Positions 14,215 through 16,804 of a stretch of 16,804 nt of DNA are shown here, piece after piece. Below the pieces are notes generated by a model. That model had not been told where the DNA came from and did no database searches. It saw only the letters and a program-made list of their open reading frames with translations. The stretch is taken from assembly GCA_002424705.1 (NCBI GenBank), contig DIKW01000006.1:1-16804 (forward strand), written 5' to 3'. Origin of the DNA: Geobacter sp. UBA5608. Its GTDB lineage: Bacteria; Desulfobacterota; Desulfuromonadia; Geobacterales; Pseudopelobacteraceae. Position 1 is the first letter of the stretch; each line of letters starts with the position of its first letter. Both the position numbers and the translations under genes were made by a program.

Positions 14215-15192
14215 ATGCGAACAAATCAACATGAGGCAGTAGGATTGCGGATGCTCTGGGGAGGATTCTGGAGCTCCCGCATCATCATCAGCGCCAACAA
14301 TCTGGGGGTCTTCGATCAGCTGACCGAGCCACGTGATGCCCACGCTGTTGCTCAGGCGATCACGGCCGACCCGCGGGCCACCGAAGTGCTGCTGGACGCC
14401 CTGACCGCGCTGGGACTGGTAAAAAAACAGAATGGGCGCTACAGCAACAGCCCGCTGAGCGCCAAATTCCTGGTCAGCGGCACGCCCCACTACCAGGGCG
14501 ACATCCTCAGGCATGCCGACAACCTCTGGCAGAGCTGGTCCCAGCTGGATAGCGTGGTCAAGACCGGCAGGCCGGCCGGCAAAGTGCCCTTTGATCATCA
14601 CGCCTTCATCATGGGTATGCACAACATCGCCGGTCTGATCGCACCGTCGGTTGTTAAAGCGATCAACGTACAGGGGGTGGAAAAAGCACTGGATCTGGGG
14701 GGCGGCCCCGGCACCTACACCATGGAGATGCGACGTCAGGGGGCAGCCCAGGTCACCCACTTTGACCTGCCGGACACCACAACAATCGCCAAAAAGATGG
14801 TTAAACAGGCCGGTCTGGACGGCATCGCCTTCAGATCGGGGGATATACTGCGAGACCAGCTCGGTGCAGGGTATGACCTGGTCCTGCTCAGTCAGCTGAT
14901 TCACGCCTTTTCAGCTGAACAGACCCTGGCGGTTTTTCAGAAGGTCTGCAGCGCCGTGGAGCCGGGTGGCCGGATCGTGGTACAGGAGTTTCCGCTGAGC
15001 CCTTCCCGTACCTCGCCGACCCAGGGGGCCCTGTTCAGCGTCAACATGCTGGTCAACACCCCGGGCGGCCGCTGCTATGCGCCCCAGGAGATCCGCAGTC
15101 TGCTGAGGCAGGCCGGTTTTGTGCGGGCCACCAGCAGCATGGTGGCCGGCAACAGCCTGACCATTGCCCATCGGCCGCGTAGACGGCGTTAA
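14215..15192 (+). CDS. SAM-dependent O-methyltransferase (HIOMT-like family)
   Basis: Two-domain methyltransferase of the acetylserotonin/hydroxyindole O-methyltransferase type. Residues 15-95 form the winged-helix dimerisation domain (the FDQLTEPRDAHAVAQAI helix pair and LTALGLVKKQNGRYSNS). The Rossmann domain carries SAM motif I LDLGGGPG (159-166), an acidic FDLP turn (Asp184), GDILRD (209-214), and LLSQLIHAFS, where His230 is the likely general base that deprotonates a hydroxyl. GGGAGG lies 5-6 bases before the ATG. It diverges from the polyene-type operon. Aryl polyenes often carry a methoxylated or methylated aryl head, so it may modify that product, but related enzymes act on bacteriochlorophyll, carotenoid and antibiotic substrates, so this link is an inference. 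Confidence 0.8.
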   Translation: MRTNQHEAVGLRMLWGGFWSSRIIISANNLGVFDQLTEPRDAHAVAQAITADPRATEVLLDALTALGLVKKQNGRYSNSPLSAKFLVSGTPHYQGDILRHADNLWQSWSQLDSVVKTGRPAGKVPFDHHAFIMGMHNIAGLIAPSVVKAINVQGVEKALDLGGGPGTYTMEMRRQGAAQVTHFDLPDTTTIAKKMVKQAGLDGIAFRSGDILRDQLGAGYDLVLLSQLIHAFSAEQTLAVFQKVCSAVEPGGRIVVQEFPLSPSRTSPTQGALFSVNMLVNTPGGRCYAPQEIRSLLRQAGFVRATSSMVAGNSLTIAHRPRRRR

Positions 15193-15204
15193 CGCACAGT
15201 ACAC

Positions 15205-15246
15205 CAAAAAAGTAAAGGCCCCCAGGAGTATCCGTGGGGGCCTTTA
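15205..15246. terminator. Intrinsic terminator shared by convergent genes
   Basis: TAAAGGCCCCC (15213-15223) pairs perfectly with GGGGGCCTTTA (15236-15246) around a 12-base loop that has its own GGA/TCC mini-stem. On the minus strand it is followed by T6 (15210-15205), so it is strongest for the greA-DUF1858 operon. It also lies 20 bases after the methyltransferase stop and can serve that gene in the other direction. Confidence 0.8.
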
Positions 15247-15266
15247 TGGTTGTTCGACAGTTGCAG

Positions 15267-15476
15267 CTACTTGATGGCGGCGTTCAGATCGGCCAGCAAC
15301 TGCTCCGGGTCGAGACCGTGGTTAATGGCACCCAGCTCGATCGGCTCGCTTTGGGCCCCCATGCAGCTGGCGCAGGCCAGGTTGTATTTCTTGAGCACCT
15401 TGGCGGTCTCAGGATGGTTCTTCAGCATCTCCAGGAAGATGGTATCTTTTGTGATTTTAGCTGTTTTTTTAGCCAT
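15267..15476 (-). CDS. DUF1858-type small protein (69 aa)
   Basis: Small soluble protein of the DUF1858 family, common in Geobacter relatives and anaerobes. The hallmark pattern is visible: a short helix (TIFLEMLKNHPETAKVLKKY, residues 12-31), then NLACASCMG with Cys35 and Cys38, then a C-terminal helix (GLDPEQLLADLNAAIK). The CxxC could bind metal or be redox-active; no activity is established. The ATG at 15476 follows an AGGGGATG sequence. It is 15 bp downstream of greA and ends just before a strong terminator, so it closes the carB-greA operon. Confidence 0.8.
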   Translation of the reverse strand: MAKKTAKITKDTIFLEMLKNHPETAKVLKKYNLACASCMGAQSEPIELGAINHGLDPEQLLADLNAAIK

Positions 15477-15491
15477 AGCTCATCCCCTGCC

Positions 15492-15965
15492 TTAATACTT
15501 GATCTCGATAATCTCGTATTCCTTGGTACCTGACGGCACCGTTACCTTGACCGAATCATCCAGCTTATGACCGATCAGCGCCTTGCCCACCGGCGAGGTG
15601 CAGGAGATCTTGCCCTGTTTGATGTCGGCCTCGTCTTCGCCCACAATCTTGTAGGTGATCTCTTCCTCGGTGGCGGTGTCATAGAGGGTGATGGTGGCGC
15701 CAAACACCACCTTGTCCGGCTTCAAGCCGGTCAGATCCACCACATGGGCCCGTGCCAGCTTGCCCTGCAGCTCGAGAATCCGCCCCTCAATAAACCCCTG
15801 ACGATTCTTGGCCGCGTCGTACTCGGCGTTTTCCGAGAGATCACCATGACTGCGCGCCTCGGCAATATCCTGGATAACCTTGGGGCGCTCCTCGCGAATC
15901 AGACGCTTAAGCTCTTCCTGCAACGCCTCGTAGCTCTCTTTGGTGAGCGGAATGGTATTCGACAT
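15492..15965 (-). CDS. greA: Transcription elongation factor GreA
   Basis: GreA binds RNA polymerase and rescues backtracked complexes by stimulating cleavage of the transcript's 3' end. The N-terminal coiled coil contains SHGDLSENAEYDAAKNRQ, with the tip acids Asp42 and Glu45 that reach the active site. The C-terminal FKBP-like domain ends with SPVGKALIGHKLDDSV and VTVPSGTKEYEIIEI. The open frame starts at 15977 (TTG), but that codon directly abuts the AGGAG site; ATG 15965 gives the normal N-terminus (MSNTIPLTKE) and a 157-residue protein, against about 158 usually. It is 15 bp downstream of carB, the common Geobacter arrangement. Confidence 0.95.
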   Translation of the reverse strand: MSNTIPLTKESYEALQEELKRLIREERPKVIQDIAEARSHGDLSENAEYDAAKNRQGFIEGRILELQGKLARAHVVDLTGLKPDKVVFGATITLYDTATEEEITYKIVGEDEADIKQGKISCTSPVGKALIGHKLDDSVKVTVPSGTKEYEIIEIKY

Positions 15966-15980
15966 CGTTTGCAGCAACTC

Positions 15981-16804
15981 CTAATTTAAATAATCCTGCA
16001 GTGGCCTGACCTGCAGTTCCTGCTCCTTGAGTGCCCTGATCGCATCCACCGCAGCATTGGCGCCGGCGGTGGTGGTGTAATAGGCGATCCCTTGCATCAA
16101 CGATTCACGCCGGATTGAAAAGGAATCGGCCACGGCCTGGGCGCCCTGGGTGGTGTTGATCACCAGTTGCACCTCGCCGTTCTTGATGGCGTCAACGATA
16201 TGCGGCCGTCCTTCCTTGACCTTGTTGACCCGCTTGACCGGTATCCCTTTTTCTTCCAGAAAAACAGCAGTGCCTGCCGTTGCCAGCAGGCCAAAGCCAG
16301 CCTTATACAGCTTTTCAGCCGCGTTTACAACATGTTTCTTGTCACTGTCCCGGATACTGATGAAGGCATTGCCGGTCATCGGCAGTTTGACCCCTGCCCC
16401 CATCTGGGATTTGGCAAAGGCCTCGGCAAAACTGTCGCCGATTCCCATCACCTCGCCGGTGGACTTCATCTCCGGCCCCAGCAGGGTATCGACACCGGGG
16501 AACTTGACGAACGGGAAGACCGCCTCCTTGACCGAAAAGTAGTCCGGCACGATGTCGCCGGACACTCCCAGTTCGGCCAGGCTCTTGCCGGCCATGACCC
16601 GGGCGGCGATCTTGGCCAGGGGGCGGCCGGTGGCCTTGGAGACGAACGGCGCGGTGCGGGAGGCGCGCGGGTTGACCTCCAGTACGTAGATGGTACCGTC
16701 TTTCACCGCATATTGGACGTTCATCAGCCCTTTGACGTTCAGTTCCAGGGCCATCACCTCGGTCTGACGGCGAATCTCTGCGATCAACTGCGGCTCCAGC
16801 GAAT
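15981..16804 (-). CDS. carB: Carbamoyl-phosphate synthase large subunit, 3' part (cut by window)
   Basis: The window holds about the last quarter of CarB (family length about 1070 aa), the ATP-grasp enzyme that makes carbamoyl phosphate from bicarbonate, ammonia from CarA and two ATP for pyrimidines and arginine. The visible part starts in the second ATP-grasp unit (YVLEVNPRASRTAPFVSKATG, then LAKIAARVMAGKSL) and ends with the MGS-like regulatory domain (AFISIRDSDKKHVVNAA, LLATAGTAVFLEEKGI, VQLVINTTQGA). The frame stays open to the window edge, so the gene continues to the right. It is the first gene in view of the operon carB-greA-DUF1858. Confidence 0.95.
   Translation of the reverse strand, partial: SLEPQLIAEIRRQTEVMALELNVKGLMNVQYAVKDGTIYVLEVNPRASRTAPFVSKATGRPLAKIAARVMAGKSLAELGVSGDIVPDYFSVKEAVFPFVKFPGVDTLLGPEMKSTGEVMGIGDSFAEAFAKSQMGAGVKLPMTGNAFISIRDSDKKHVVNAAEKLYKAGFGLLATAGTAVFLEEKGIPVKRVNKVKEGRPHIVDAIKNGEVQLVINTTQGAQAVADSFSIRRESLMQGIAYYTTTAGANAAVDAIRALKEQELQVRPLQDYLN

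Overview
The window looks like chromosomal DNA from a Gram-negative bacterium, most likely of the Geobacter/Trichlorobacter group (Desulfuromonadota). This is inferred from the carB-greA-DUF1858 gene string, the GC-rich codon use and the Gram-negative envelope genes (LolA-like, lipoprotein, MMPL exporter). The exact species cannot be fixed from the sequence alone.

Layout. Positions 1-1868 are an AT-richer integron gene-cassette array read on the minus strand: two complete cassettes and part of a third, separated by near-identical attC sites of about 120 bp. It ends in an attI-like core at 1862-1876. No integron integrase is visible beside it. Positions 1869-2114 carry a perfect 15-bp palindrome and a spaced direct repeat. 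Positions 2115-3398 (-) encode a divergent diadenylate-cyclase-like (DAC/DisA_N) protein with its own good promoter and an operator-like dyad. Divergent from it, 3578-6126 (+) is a two-gene operon: a secreted FlgT-like protein and a B12-binding-type radical SAM enzyme.

Positions 6187-14048 (-) form one tightly packed nine-gene operon driven by a clear sigma70-type promoter at 14081-14110. In transcription order it encodes a FabG-type ketoreductase, a ketosynthase with an intact Cys-His-His triad, a ketosynthase-like partner that has lost both catalytic His (chain-length-factor-like), an ApeP/FabZ-like hot-dog dehydratase, a LolA-like periplasmic protein, a DUF3261-type lipoprotein, an MMPL/RND exporter and two small secreted proteins. 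This gene set matches the core and export module of aryl-polyene (APE)-type polyunsaturated fatty-acid pathways. No acyl carrier protein, starter ligase, ammonia lyase, thioesterase or acyltransferase is in the window. A SAM-dependent O-methyltransferase (14215-15192, +) diverges from this operon and could decorate the product. My reading is that the operon makes and exports a polyene-like acyl chain to the outer membrane, with ACP and priming supplied elsewhere.

The right end (15267-16804, -) is housekeeping: the 3' part of carB, then greA and a DUF1858 gene, closed by a terminator shared with the convergent methyltransferase.
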